A DNA stretch of 64,000 nt from Seohaeicola_A nanhaiensis. GTDB lineage: Bacteria; Pseudomonadota; Alphaproteobacteria; Rhodobacterales; Rhodobacteraceae. Shown here one piece after another: positions 49,873 through 58,640 of the stretch (positions are counted from its first letter, which is position 1; every line of letters starts with the position of its first letter). The stretch is from assembly GCF_042654245.1 (NCBI RefSeq), contig NZ_JBHSGI010000024.1, positions 248,001 through 312,000 of the forward strand, read 5' to 3'. Position numbers and translations under genes: made by a program. Under the pieces are notes generated by a model, which was given only the letters and a program-made list of their open reading frames with translations, made no database searches and was not told the DNA's origin.

Positions 49873-50615
49873 ATCTCGCCACCCGAGATCGAGATCGCCT
49901 GGCCTGTCACCCCTTCCGAGCCGGCGAGGCAAAGCCATAGTGCAGCGGCAGTCACCTCTGCAGGCTGGATCAGGCGGCGTTGCGGGCTGTTGGCCTCCAG
50001 CGAAGCGCGCGCCTTGTCCGCGGACATCCCGGTCTTGCCGGTGATATTCGCAATAGTGCGCTCGGTCATTTCGGTATTAAGAAAGCCGGGGCAAAGCGCA
50101 TTGACCGTGAGTCCGCTCCGCGCGGTTTCCAGCGCCAGACTGCGAACCATGCCGATGACGCCATGTTTCGCCGCCGCGTAGGGCGCCACATAGGGATAGC
50201 CCTTGAGGCCTGCGGTCGAGGCCACGGCGATCAACCGCCCCCAGGACGCGCTGCCCATCGCCTGCAGCGCGGTGCGGAAGGTCAGGAAGGTTCCGGTCAG
50301 GTTCACATCCAGCATCGCCTGCCACTCGGCGAGCGTCGTCTTCCGGAAGGGCGCGCTGGCCGACGCGCCTGCATTGGCGATCACGATGTCCGGCGTGTCG
50401 ATGAAATCGAACATGGCCGCCACGGACGTTTCGTCGGTCACATCCGCCTGGACGGTATGAATCTCCGCATAATCCGCCGCCACACGCTCCAGTGCCTCGG
50501 CGGTGCGTCCGGCGATCCAGACCCTTGCACCCTCGCGCGCGAACCCTCGCGCCAGATCGGCGCCCAGACCGGTGCCGCCACCGGTGATAAGAACGACCTT
50601 TCCCTTAACGCTCAC
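49869..50615 (-). CDS. Short-chain dehydrogenase/reductase
   Basis: A 248-residue SDR with the cofactor motif ITGGGTGLGADLARG, the structural IANAGAS, and catalytic Ser plus the Y-x3-K motif (YAAAKHG). In Azoarcus-type 2-aminobenzoate clusters a 3-hydroxyacyl-CoA dehydrogenase is expected, and this gene could fill that step. It is coupled at both ends by 4-nt overlaps to the hydroxylase and MarR genes. Confidence 0.88.
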   Translation of the reverse strand: MSVKGKVVLITGGGTGLGADLARGFAREGARVWIAGRTAEALERVAADYAEIHTVQADVTDETSVAAMFDFIDTPDIVIANAGASASAPFRKTTLAEWQAMLDVNLTGTFLTFRTALQAMGSASWGRLIAVASTAGLKGYPYVAPYAAAKHGVIGMVRSLALETARSGLTVNALCPGFLNTEMTERTIANITGKTGMSADKARASLEANSPQRRLIQPAEVTAAALWLCLAGSEGVTGQAISISGGEI

Positions 50616-52897
50616 ACTTTGATTCCCATGCCCTCACCCCGTTCAGCGAGCCTGCGCATCTGGTCACGCCCGCGCAGATATGGCAACGGCCAGGGGGTCT
50701 CTGTGTCGCCCAAAGCGGCGGCGGCGTGCAGCGTCCAGTACGGGTCTGCAAGGTGCGGCCGCGCAAGACAGACCAGATCCGCGCGCCCCGCCATCAGAAT
50801 GGAATTCGCGTGATCCGGCTCGTAGATATTCCCGACCGCCATCGTCGCCATCCCGGTTTCGTTGCGGATGCGGTCTGAAAACGGCGTCTGGAACATGCGG
50901 CCATAGACCGGCTGCGCTTCGATTGAGGTTTGCCCGGCCGAGACATCGATAATGTCCGCCCCGGCCGCGCGGAACATCTCGGCGATCTCCACCGCCTCCG
51001 CCGCATCGACGCCACCTTCGACCCAGTCGCTGGCCGAGATACGTACCGACATCGGTTTGGTCTCGGGCCAGGCGGCGCGCATCGCGGCGAAGATTTCCAG
51101 CGGATATCGCATCCTGTTCTCGAGGCTGCCGCCATACGTGTCTGTTCGGTGGTTCGACAGCGGCGAGATGAACGAAGAGATCAGATAACCGTGCGCGGCA
51201 TGCAGTTCCACCATGTCAAAGCCGGCGCGGTCAGCCATCTTGGTCGCGGCGACGAACTGGTCGCGGACAAGGTCCATGTCACCGCGGTCCATCTCCTTCG
51301 GCACCTGGTTCTCGGGCGCCCAGGGCAGGGGAGAGGGGGCGATGATGGGCCAGTTTCCCGTCGTCAGCGGCGCATCCGACTCTTCCCAGCCGACCTGAGT
51401 CGAGGCCTTGCGCCCGGCGTGGCCGATCTGCATGCACAGCTTGGCCTGGGTTTCGGAATGGACGAAATCGGTCAGGCGCTTCCAGGCCGCCTCATGTTCC
51501 GGCGCATACAGACCGGGGCAGCCCGGCGTGATCCGCCCCTCGGGCGACACGCAGGTCATCTCGACATAGACCAATCCCGCGCCGCCCTTCGCGCGTTCCG
51601 CGTAATGGGCGAAATGCCAGTCGGTGGGGCAGCCGTCTACGGCTTTGTATTGCGCCATCGGCGAAACCACGATCCGGTTGGCCAGCCGCATGTCGCGCAA
51701 CCGGAACGGTGCGAACATCGGCGCGCGGTGCACTCCATTGGCGCCCGCCTGGGCCTGGAACCACTCTTCGGCGCTCTTCAGCCAATCCGGATCCCGCATC
51801 CGCAGGTTCTCGTGGCTGATCCGCTGCGACCGCGTGAGCAGCGAATAGGTGAATTGCACCGGATCAAGGTCCAGATACCGCTCCACCTGCTCGAACCACT
51901 CGGTCGAGTTGCGCGCGGCGGACTGGAGGCGCAGCACATCGGTGCGGCGGTCCTCCTGATACCGCTCGAAGGCCGCCTCCAACGTCGGCTGAGTCTCGAC
52001 AAAATCCGCCAGAGCGATAGCCGACTCAAGCGCAAGTTTGGAGCCCGAGCCGATGGAAAAATGCGCGGTGGCCGAGGAATCCCCCAGCAGCACCACGTTC
52101 TTGTAATACCACTTTTCGCAGAGCACCCGGTTGAAGTTGATCCAGGCCGACCCGCGGATGTGCTTGGCGTTGGTCATCAGGGAGTGACCGCCCAAATGCG
52201 CCGCGAAAATTCTCTCGCAGGTGGCGATGCTTTCCTCCTGCGACATATGGGCAAAGCCCCACTTGTCGAAGGTGTCCTGGGCGCATTCCACGATGAAGGT
52301 CGCGGTGTCCTTGTCGAACTGGTAAGCGTGCGCCCAGATCCAGCCGTGCTCGGTCTTCTCGAAGATGAAGGTAAATGCGTTATCGAACTTGGCATGGGTG
52401 CCAAGCCATACGAACTTGCAGGCGCGGGTGTCGATCTCGGGCTTGAAATGCTCCGCGAAATGGGTGCGCACACGGGAATTGATGCCGTCCGCCGCCACCA
52501 CGAGATCGTAGTCCGTCACCAGCGCATCGACATCGGCCACATCGGTCTCGTATTTCAGGGTAATGCCAAGCTCCCGGCACCGCTCCTGCAGCAGCAGAAG
52601 CATCTGCTTGCGCCCGATGCCGCAGAACCCATGACCGGTGGAAACGGTGTTGGTCCCTTTCAGGATCACCGAGATATCATCCCAATAGGCAAAATGCGCG
52701 TGAATCGCATCAGCGCTGACGGGATCGTTGGCACGCAGGTTGGCCAGCGTTTCATCCGACAGCACGACGCCCCATCCAAAGGTGTCGTCGGGCTTGTTCC
52801 GCTCGATCACCGTGATCTGGTGTTCGGGGTTCCGAAGCTTGAGGCTGATGGCGAAATACAGGCCTCCCGGCCCTCCGCCCAGACACACCACCTTCAT
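50612..52897 (-). CDS. 2-Aminobenzoyl-CoA monooxygenase/reductase type fusion (salicylyl-CoA 5-hydroxylase family)
   Basis: A 761-residue two-domain flavoenzyme. Residues 1 to about 385 form a class A FAD monooxygenase (opening VVCLGGGPGGLYFAISL, with LLGDSSATAHFSIGSG late in the domain). Residues about 395-761 form an Old Yellow Enzyme-type TIM barrel (VVSPMAQYKAVDG, VELHAAHGYLISSFISPLSN). This fusion is known from Azoarcus evansii 2-aminobenzoyl-CoA monooxygenase/reductase, which hydroxylates and partly reduces the ring. Database names also use salicylyl-CoA 5-hydroxylase. The beta-oxidation-like genes downstream favour the former, while the thioesterase and cupin at 6-8 kb suit the latter. 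Confidence 0.88.
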   Translation of the reverse strand: MKVVCLGGGPGGLYFAISLKLRNPEHQITVIERNKPDDTFGWGVVLSDETLANLRANDPVSADAIHAHFAYWDDISVILKGTNTVSTGHGFCGIGRKQMLLLLQERCRELGITLKYETDVADVDALVTDYDLVVAADGINSRVRTHFAEHFKPEIDTRACKFVWLGTHAKFDNAFTFIFEKTEHGWIWAHAYQFDKDTATFIVECAQDTFDKWGFAHMSQEESIATCERIFAAHLGGHSLMTNAKHIRGSAWINFNRVLCEKWYYKNVVLLGDSSATAHFSIGSGSKLALESAIALADFVETQPTLEAAFERYQEDRRTDVLRLQSAARNSTEWFEQVERYLDLDPVQFTYSLLTRSQRISHENLRMRDPDWLKSAEEWFQAQAGANGVHRAPMFAPFRLRDMRLANRIVVSPMAQYKAVDGCPTDWHFAHYAERAKGGAGLVYVEMTCVSPEGRITPGCPGLYAPEHEAAWKRLTDFVHSETQAKLCMQIGHAGRKASTQVGWEESDAPLTTGNWPIIAPSPLPWAPENQVPKEMDRGDMDLVRDQFVAATKMADRAGFDMVELHAAHGYLISSFISPLSNHRTDTYGGSLENRMRYPLEIFAAMRAAWPETKPMSVRISASDWVEGGVDAAEAVEIAEMFRAAGADIIDVSAGQTSIEAQPVYGRMFQTPFSDRIRNETGMATMAVGNIYEPDHANSILMAGRADLVCLARPHLADPYWTLHAAAALGDTETPWPLPYLRGRDQMRRLAERGEGMGIKV

Positions 52898-52950
52898 TTT
52901 TGACCCTCCCCTTGGTCAGGACTCACCGGGAAATCTGGCAGGGGGGCGAA

Positions 52951-52983
52951 TATATTTCAAGTATAAAATATCAAGCTTGAAAC
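52951..52983 (-). promoter_or_regulatory. 33-nt regulatory box, copy 2 (upstream of the hydroxylase operon)
   Basis: Read on the minus strand it opens GTTTCAAGCTTGATATTT, and its CTTGA cores are 14 nt apart, as in copy 1 at 5511-5543; 26 of 33 positions agree. It contains the palindrome TCAAGCTTGA (52971-52980) and a TATACT hexamer, with TTGAGA 19 nt further upstream, so it may overlap the promoter. It ends 53 nt before the hydroxylase start codon. Confidence 0.55.
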
Positions 52984-53002
52984 ATCTCAAATCGCCAGAA
53001 CG

Positions 53003-53032
53003 AAAAACAGCGCCGGCAATGGCCGGCGCTGT
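53003..53032 (-). terminator. Rho-independent terminator after leuA
   Basis: On the minus strand a perfect 11-bp stem (ACAGCGCCGGC / GCCGGCGCTGT) with a 4-nt loop is followed by a T-run, 30 nt after the leuA stop codon. Confidence 0.88.
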
Positions 53033-53061
53033 CCAGAAACCTGCCGGGCGGGTCGCCCGAT

Positions 53062-54633
53062 CTAGTTCACGTCCTTGTAGCTGATCTCGCGCGCGTCGGC
53101 CCCGGGTGCGGTCTTCGCGCGACGCACGATCAGCCGGTTCAACGCATGAACATAGGCTTTCGCCGAGGCGACGACCGTGTCGGTGTTCGCCGACTGGCCG
53201 GTCACGATGCGCCCGTCCTCTTCCAGTCGTACCGAAACAGTGGCCTGCGCGTCGGTGCCCTCGGTCACGGCATGCACCTGATACAATTGCAGGTTCGCCT
53301 GGTTCGGGCACAGCTTGCGGATCGCCTTGAAGCTCGCGTCCACCGGGCCGTCGCCCTGCGCGGTGGCGGTCACGTCCTCGCCGTCGATCTCCATTTCGAC
53401 CGTCGCCTCGGCCGGGCCGTCGGTGCCGCACAGCACCCGCATCGAGACGATCTTGAGGTTATCGCTCTCTTCCTCACCAATCCGCATCAGCGCCACGACA
53501 TCGTCGTCGTAGACCTCCTTCTTGCGGTCGGCGAGTTCCTTGAACCGGACAAAGACATCTTTCAGCTGGTTGTCGCCCACCTCGAAGCCAAGCTGCTTAA
53601 GCTTGTCGCGCAGCGCCGCACGGCCCGAGTGCTTGCCAAGCGGCAGGCTGTTGGATGACAGGCCCACGTCCTCGGGCCGCATGATCTCGAAGGTCTCGAC
53701 GTTCTTCAGCACGCCATCCTGATGGATTCCGCTCTCGTGGGCAAAGGCGTTCTTGCCCACAACCGCCTTGTTGAACTGAACCGGAAAGCCCGAAACCGTG
53801 GCCACCCGGCGCGAGATCGCCATGATCTTGCGGGTGTCGACATTGGTCGTCCAGGGCATGATGTCGTGGCGTACCTTCAGCGCCATGACCACCTCTTCCA
53901 GTGCCGTATTGCCCGCGCGCTCGCCGAGACCGTTTATCGTGCATTCGATCTGGCGCGCGCCGCCGGCGACGGCCGCCAGCGAATTCGCGGTCGCCATCCC
54001 AAGGTCGTTATGGCAGTGCGTGGCAAAGATCACCTCGTCGGCGCCCGGCACTTCGGCGATCAGACGGCGGATAAGGTCCGCACTTTCGACCGGCGCGGTA
54101 TAGCCGACCGTGTCGGGAATGTTGATCGTGCTCGCCCCCGCCTTGATTGCGATTTCGACCACGCGGCGCAGATAGTCCCACTCGGTCCGCGTCGCATCCA
54201 TCGGCGACCACTGCACGTTGTCGCAGAGATTGCGGGCGTGCGTCACCGTCTGATGGATGCGCTCGGCCATCTCGTCCATCGTCAGGTTCGGAATGGCGCG
54301 GTGCAGGGGGGAAGTCCCTATGAACGTGTGGATGCGCGGCTGTCGCGCGTTCTTCACCGCCTCCCAGCACCGGTCGATATCGGGCAGTTGTGCGCGGGCA
54401 AGGCCGCAGATGACCGAGTTCTTCGAGGCCTTCGCGATTTCGCTCACGGCGCGGAAGTCGCCCTCGGACGCGATGGGGAAGCCCGCTTCGATGATGTCGA
54501 CGCCCATGTCGTCAAGCATCTCGGCAATCTCGAGTTTTTCGGCGTGGGTCATCGTCGCGCCGGGGGACTGTTCGCCATCCCGCAGGGTGGTGTCGAAAAT
54601 CCAAACGCGGTTGCTGTCGGTCGTGCTGGTCAT
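53062..54633 (-). CDS. leuA: 2-Isopropylmalate synthase
   Basis: A 523-residue long-form LeuA, the first committed enzyme of leucine synthesis. The catalytic TIM barrel has FDTTLRDGEQSPGATM near the N-terminus, metal ligands in FATHCHNDLGMA and the ECTINGLGERAGN segment. The C-terminal ~130 residues form the leucine-binding regulatory domain. The ATG at 54633 is preferred to 54666, which has no ribosome site and adds unconserved residues. It is controlled by a leader peptide and hairpins upstream. Confidence 0.95.
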   Translation of the reverse strand: MTSTTDSNRVWIFDTTLRDGEQSPGATMTHAEKLEIAEMLDDMGVDIIEAGFPIASEGDFRAVSEIAKASKNSVICGLARAQLPDIDRCWEAVKNARQPRIHTFIGTSPLHRAIPNLTMDEMAERIHQTVTHARNLCDNVQWSPMDATRTEWDYLRRVVEIAIKAGASTINIPDTVGYTAPVESADLIRRLIAEVPGADEVIFATHCHNDLGMATANSLAAVAGGARQIECTINGLGERAGNTALEEVVMALKVRHDIMPWTTNVDTRKIMAISRRVATVSGFPVQFNKAVVGKNAFAHESGIHQDGVLKNVETFEIMRPEDVGLSSNSLPLGKHSGRAALRDKLKQLGFEVGDNQLKDVFVRFKELADRKKEVYDDDVVALMRIGEEESDNLKIVSMRVLCGTDGPAEATVEMEIDGEDVTATAQGDGPVDASFKAIRKLCPNQANLQLYQVHAVTEGTDAQATVSVRLEEDGRIVTGQSANTDTVVASAKAYVHALNRLIVRRAKTAPGADAREISYKDVN

Positions 54634-54667
54634 TTCAAGATCTTTCGTAACTGTTCCTAGGGCCAAT

Positions 54668-54719
54668 GGCGCGCAGGCTGCATCCTCTGAGCGGGCGCGC
54701 CTAATGGCACGCTCAGAGG
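54668..54719 (-). promoter_or_regulatory. Attenuator-type hairpins in the leuA leader
   Basis: Arms CCTCTGAGCG (54719-54710) and CGCTCAGAGG (54693-54684) form a perfect 10-bp stem that includes the leader peptide stop codon. A 7-bp GC stem (54701-54695 with 54674-54668) uses the first hairpin's loop, so the two should not coexist as simple hairpins. No T-run follows, so the switch might act on translation of leuA, or with Rho, rather than as a classical terminator. Confidence 0.55.
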
Positions 54720-54796
54720 CGCGTTAGGAGCAGTAGGCCGCGCGCGACCGTGCCGCAAAAGGCGGGCAGGGCAGACATATGGGCGCGGCTATTCAT
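54713..54796 (-). CDS. leuL: Leucine-rich leader peptide of leuA, probably leaderless
   Basis: A 27-residue frame ending in four consecutive Leu codons (CTA CTG CTC CTA at 54736-54725), then T-R-L and stop. Two of the four are CTA, a codon expected to be rare in this GC-rich genome. That is a typical attenuation design: scarce leucyl-tRNA stalls the ribosome and changes pairing of the downstream hairpins. The -10 hexamer ends 8 nt before the ATG, so transcription may start at the ATG itself (leaderless), as in rhizobial trpL. A later in-frame ATG at 54778 gives 21 residues. Confidence 0.7.
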   Translation of the reverse strand: MNSRAHMSALPAFCGTVARGLLLLTRL

Positions 54797-54804
54797 GGCA
54801 GGGA

Positions 54805-54832
54805 TGTATAACTTGAATATGGTAAATGAAAA
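54805..54832 (-). promoter_or_regulatory. Candidate leuA promoter
   Basis: On the minus strand TTTTCA (54832-54827) and TATACA (54810-54805) are separated by 16 nt. The -10 ends 8 nt before the leader peptide ATG. Confidence 0.5.
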
Positions 54833-54856
54833 GGGTGAATTTCGGACGGCCGTCGG

Positions 54857-56254
54857 TCAGCCCCCGTTCTTGTTCAGCGCGCCATTCTCCCAGGTGCCGC
54901 TTTCTTCCTGGCCGCTGGCATAGCGCATGGTGCCCTGTCCCTGACGTTTGCCCTTCACGAAGTCGCCCTCGTAAACGTCGCCATTTGCATAGGTCGCGAT
55001 GCCCTTGCCCGCGATCTCGCCGTCCTTCCATTCACCGACATATTTGAACCCACCGGTCATGACAATTTCACCCTGGCCTTCGCGCTGCCCATTGACGAAA
55101 GCGCCGGTGTAAACCGATCCGTCGGCATAGGTCGCCTTGCCCTGGCCGTGCCGCTGGCCGTCCACCCAGTCGCCCTCGTAACGATAGCCATCCGGATAGG
55201 TCATCACGCCACGCCCATGGTTCTTGGCGTTCTTGAACTGGCCCTCATAGACTGTGCCGTTGGCGTAACGCGCGATTCCGTCGCCATCGATCACACCCGC
55301 AACCCACTGTCCTTCGTAGTTCGAGCCGTCGGGGTAGGTGATCTTTCCCGTTCCATCCGCAAGATCGGCGCGGAACTGACCCTCGTAGACCGATCCGTCG
55401 GGATAGGTGACGCGCCCCATGCCTTCGATCTGCCCGGCCACCCACGAGCCGGTGTAGACATAGCCATCGGTGCCGGTGAATGTGCCTTGACCATCGCGGC
55501 GATCGTCCGCGAAATCGCCCTCGTAGACATCGCCGTTGGCATAGTCCACCCGGCCCTTGCCCTCGCGCTTTCCGGCGACCAACTCGCCGGTATAGACGTC
55601 GCCATTGGGCTGGGTGAGGGTACCCTTGCCTTCGATCTGACCGGCTCTCCAGGTGCCCTGATAGACCAGCCCATCGGGCAGCGTCAGCTTGCCGGTCCCT
55701 TCGCGCTGGCCTGCAACGATGTCGCCGTCATAGACAGCGCCGTCGGGATAGGTGATGACGCCCTTGCCCTGCTTCTCGCCATCGACCCATGTGCCGCGGT
55801 ATTCGTATCCACCCGGGCTCTGCATCGTGCCCTGGCCGTGGTGCTTGGCGTCCTTGAACTCGCCTTCATACCGCACGCCATTGGCGTAGATCGCGATCCC
55901 CTTGCCGTTGATCTTGCCATCCAGCCACTCGCCCTCGTAGGTGCCTCCGTCCGAGAACGTGATCTTGCCCAACCCCTCCGGCTTGCCCTTGGCAAATTCA
56001 CCCTCGTAGACGGACCCGTTCGGAAACCGTGCAACCCCCTGTCCGCGAATTTCCCCGTCGACCCATTGCCCGGTGTACTCATACCCGTTGGGCAGGCGGT
56101 AGGTGCCGGTGCCGTGCTGCAACCCGTTTCGGAAGCTGCCCTCGTAGATGCCCCCGATGTCGTCCTGCGTCTTGCCGGTCTCTTGCGCCTGCGCGGGCAG
56201 GGCCATTTGCCAGGCGAGAAACGCGGCGGTCGTTGCTGTCAGGGCTCGGATCAT
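54857..56254 (-). CDS. Secreted or periplasmic MORN-repeat protein (18 units)
   Basis: A 465-residue protein: a signal peptide (LTATTAAFLAWQMALPAQAQ, cleavage near residue 23), then eighteen 23-residue MORN repeats of the form YPDGSVYEGxFxxGxxxGxG up to the C-terminus. MORN sheets bind lipids or proteins in eukaryotes; the bacterial role is unknown. Repeats 4-9 resemble repeats 13-18 unit by unit, so the array seems to have grown by a nine-unit duplication. The start at 56254 begins the signal peptide. Confidence 0.88.
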   Translation of the reverse strand: MIRALTATTAAFLAWQMALPAQAQETGKTQDDIGGIYEGSFRNGLQHGTGTYRLPNGYEYTGQWVDGEIRGQGVARFPNGSVYEGEFAKGKPEGLGKITFSDGGTYEGEWLDGKINGKGIAIYANGVRYEGEFKDAKHHGQGTMQSPGGYEYRGTWVDGEKQGKGVITYPDGAVYDGDIVAGQREGTGKLTLPDGLVYQGTWRAGQIEGKGTLTQPNGDVYTGELVAGKREGKGRVDYANGDVYEGDFADDRRDGQGTFTGTDGYVYTGSWVAGQIEGMGRVTYPDGSVYEGQFRADLADGTGKITYPDGSNYEGQWVAGVIDGDGIARYANGTVYEGQFKNAKNHGRGVMTYPDGYRYEGDWVDGQRHGQGKATYADGSVYTGAFVNGQREGQGEIVMTGGFKYVGEWKDGEIAGKGIATYANGDVYEGDFVKGKRQGQGTMRYASGQEESGTWENGALNKNGG

Positions 56255-56412
56255 GCTGTTTCCTGTCGGACCTGTCTGGCGCCGATCAAAGTGCGGCCCG
56301 CCGAAATTAGGCGAGCCTGCCGTTCGGAGCAACGCCTTTTGCCGCTATCGCCTTTTCTGCCCGGCACGATCTGCTAAAGGAAGCGGGACAACGACTTGAG
56401 ACCGAGGGCAGG

Positions 56413-58071
56413 ATGGCCGACCGTTTCCGCATGACACTGGCGCAGCTGAACCCCGTAGTGGGCGATCTGGCCGGGAATGCCGCCAAGGCGCGCGAGGCCT
56501 GGGAGGCCGCGCGTGAGGCCGACGCCGACATGGTGGCGCTGCCCGAGATGTTCATCACCGGCTACAACGCGCAGGATTTGGTGGTGAAACCGGCCTTCCA
56601 TACCGCTGCCATCGAAGCCGTCCGCCAACTGGCGAAAGACTGCGCCGAAGGCCCCGCCATGGCGATCGGCGGCCCCTGGGTCGAAGGCGTCGAGTTGTTC
56701 AACGCCTATTTCATCCTGCGTGGCGGTCGCATCGTTTCGACTGTGCTCAAGCACCATCTGCCGAACGAAACCGTCTTCGATGAGGTCCGCATCTTCGATT
56801 CCGGCCCTATCGGCGGGCCCTATTCGGTGGGCAACACACGCATCGGCTCACCGATCTGCGAGGACGCCTGGCACGAGGACGTGGCCGAGACCCTGGCCGA
56901 GACCGGAGCCGAATTCCTGCTGGTCCCGAACGGATCGCCATACTATCGCAACAAGTTCGAGACCCGTCTCAATCATATGGTGGCCCGCGTGGTCGAGACC
57001 GGCTTGCCGCTGATCTATCTGAACATGGTGGGTGGCCAGGACGATCAGGTCTTCGATGGTGGCAGCTTTGCGCTCAACCCCGGCGGCGCCCTGGCCGTCC
57101 AGTTGCCGGTCTTCGACGAATGCATCGCCCATGTCGACCTTGAACGTGGCGAATCCGGCTGGCGTGTCTTGCCGGGCGAAGTTGCCGGCTTGCCCGATGC
57201 CTACGAACAGGACTATCGCGTCATGGTGCAGGCCCTGCGCGACTATTTGGCCAAGACCGGCTTCAAGAAAGTACTGCTTGGCCTTTCCGGCGGTGTCGAT
57301 TCGGCCATCGTCGCGGCCATCGCCGCAGATGCCATCGGCCCCGAGAACGTCCGTTGTGTCATGCTGCCCTCGGAATACACCTCCGACCATTCGCTCGAAG
57401 ACGCCGAGGCGGTCGCGAATGCCATCGGCTGCCGATACGATTATGTGCCGATCTCCGGCCCTCGCGCCGCGGTGACAGAGGCGCTGGCCCCGCTGTTCGA
57501 GGGCTTGAAACCCGACCTGACCGAGGAAAATATCCAGTCCCGCCTGCGCGGCCTGCTGCTGATGGCTATGTCCAACAAGTTCGGGGAGATGCTGCTGACC
57601 ACCGGCAACAAATCCGAGGTCGCGGTCGGCTATGCAACGATCTATGGCGACATGGCCGGCGGCTATAACCCGATCAAGGATCTCTACAAGACCCGCGTGT
57701 TCGAGACCTGCCGCTGGAGGAACGCGAACCACCGCGACTGGATGATGGGTCCGGCGGGCGAGGTGATCCCGCCGCGCGTGATCGAAAAGCCGCCAAGCGC
57801 CGAGCTTCGCCCCGATCAGAAAGACAGCGACAGCCTGCCGGATTATCCCGAACTCGACGCAATCCTGAACATCCTGATCGAAAAGGATGGCTCGATCGCC
57901 GATTGCGTCGCCGCGGGCTTTGACCGCGCCACCGCTCAGAAGGTTGAGAGGCTGATCTATCTTAGCGAATACAAGCGTTTCCAGTCCGCGCCCGGCGCGC
58001 GCCTTACCGGCCGGGCCTTCTGGCTCGACCGGCGCTATCCCATCGTCAACCGCTGGCGCGATCCGACCTGA
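56413..58071 (+). CDS. nadE: Glutamine-dependent NAD+ synthase
   Basis: A 552-residue two-domain enzyme completing NAD+ synthesis. The N-terminal nitrilase-fold glutaminase shows its triad: Glu in ALPEMFITGYN, Lys in LKHHLPNETVFDE and Cys in GSPICEDAWHED. The C-terminal synthetase has the PP-loop LGLSGGVDSAIVAAIAADA. It converges with and overlaps the acetyltransferase gene by 26 nt. Confidence 0.95.
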   Translation: MADRFRMTLAQLNPVVGDLAGNAAKAREAWEAAREADADMVALPEMFITGYNAQDLVVKPAFHTAAIEAVRQLAKDCAEGPAMAIGGPWVEGVELFNAYFILRGGRIVSTVLKHHLPNETVFDEVRIFDSGPIGGPYSVGNTRIGSPICEDAWHEDVAETLAETGAEFLLVPNGSPYYRNKFETRLNHMVARVVETGLPLIYLNMVGGQDDQVFDGGSFALNPGGALAVQLPVFDECIAHVDLERGESGWRVLPGEVAGLPDAYEQDYRVMVQALRDYLAKTGFKKVLLGLSGGVDSAIVAAIAADAIGPENVRCVMLPSEYTSDHSLEDAEAVANAIGCRYDYVPISGPRAAVTEALAPLFEGLKPDLTEENIQSRLRGLLLMAMSNKFGEMLLTTGNKSEVAVGYATIYGDMAGGYNPIKDLYKTRVFETCRWRNANHRDWMMGPAGEVIPPRVIEKPPSAELRPDQKDSDSLPDYPELDAILNILIEKDGSIADCVAAGFDRATAQKVERLIYLSEYKRFQSAPGARLTGRAFWLDRRYPIVNRWRDPT

Positions 58072-58528
58072 CCGGCAGCTGCATGGTGATCGACGTGACC
58101 CGGTCATAGCCCTCGTGCGAGGTCTCGGCCGTTTTCACGAATCCCACACGCGCAAAGGCGGCATGATTTTCGACCAGTTCTATCCGCGTCTGCAATTCCA
58201 CGGTGTCGAACCCCAGCGCCGCCGCCCGCTCGCGCGCGATGCCAACCAGCCGCGCGGCGAGCCCATTTCCCCGCGCAGAACCAGATACCGCCAGCTTGCC
58301 CAGATAAAGGCGCCCCGGCATTGGCGTCAGGAACATGCACGCGACAATCGGATCGCCCAGCGACCAGACCTCGCCCTCGCGACACTGGCGCTGGACCGCT
58401 TCAAGACCAAGGCGTTGCATCGACGAAGGCGGATCGACCCGGCCATCCATATACGCGAATTCGGCGCGGATCAGAGCCAGAACTTCTGGCAGGGCAGGGT
58501 CGTCGGGCAGGTGGCGGGTGGCGATCAT
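58046..58528 (-). CDS. GNAT-family N-acetyltransferase
   Basis: A 160-residue GNAT protein. The acetyl-CoA loop GSARGNGLAARLVGIARERA is clear, and LYLGKLAVS precedes it as the central strand. The substrate is unknown. Its 3' end overlaps nadE by 26 nt, convergently. Confidence 0.85.
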   Translation of the reverse strand: MIATRHLPDDPALPEVLALIRAEFAYMDGRVDPPSSMQRLGLEAVQRQCREGEVWSLGDPIVACMFLTPMPGRLYLGKLAVSGSARGNGLAARLVGIARERAAALGFDTVELQTRIELVENHAAFARVGFVKTAETSHEGYDRVTSITMQLPVRSDRASG

Positions 58529-58640
58529 CGGCGCTCTCCGGAAAGTCGGCGCATATGACGGCGTCAGGTCCAGTCACGCAAGAGGCTGGCCTCTGCGCCG
58601 CCCCGGCGGTTAACGTGCAGTCGCAATCCGGAGGCATGAC

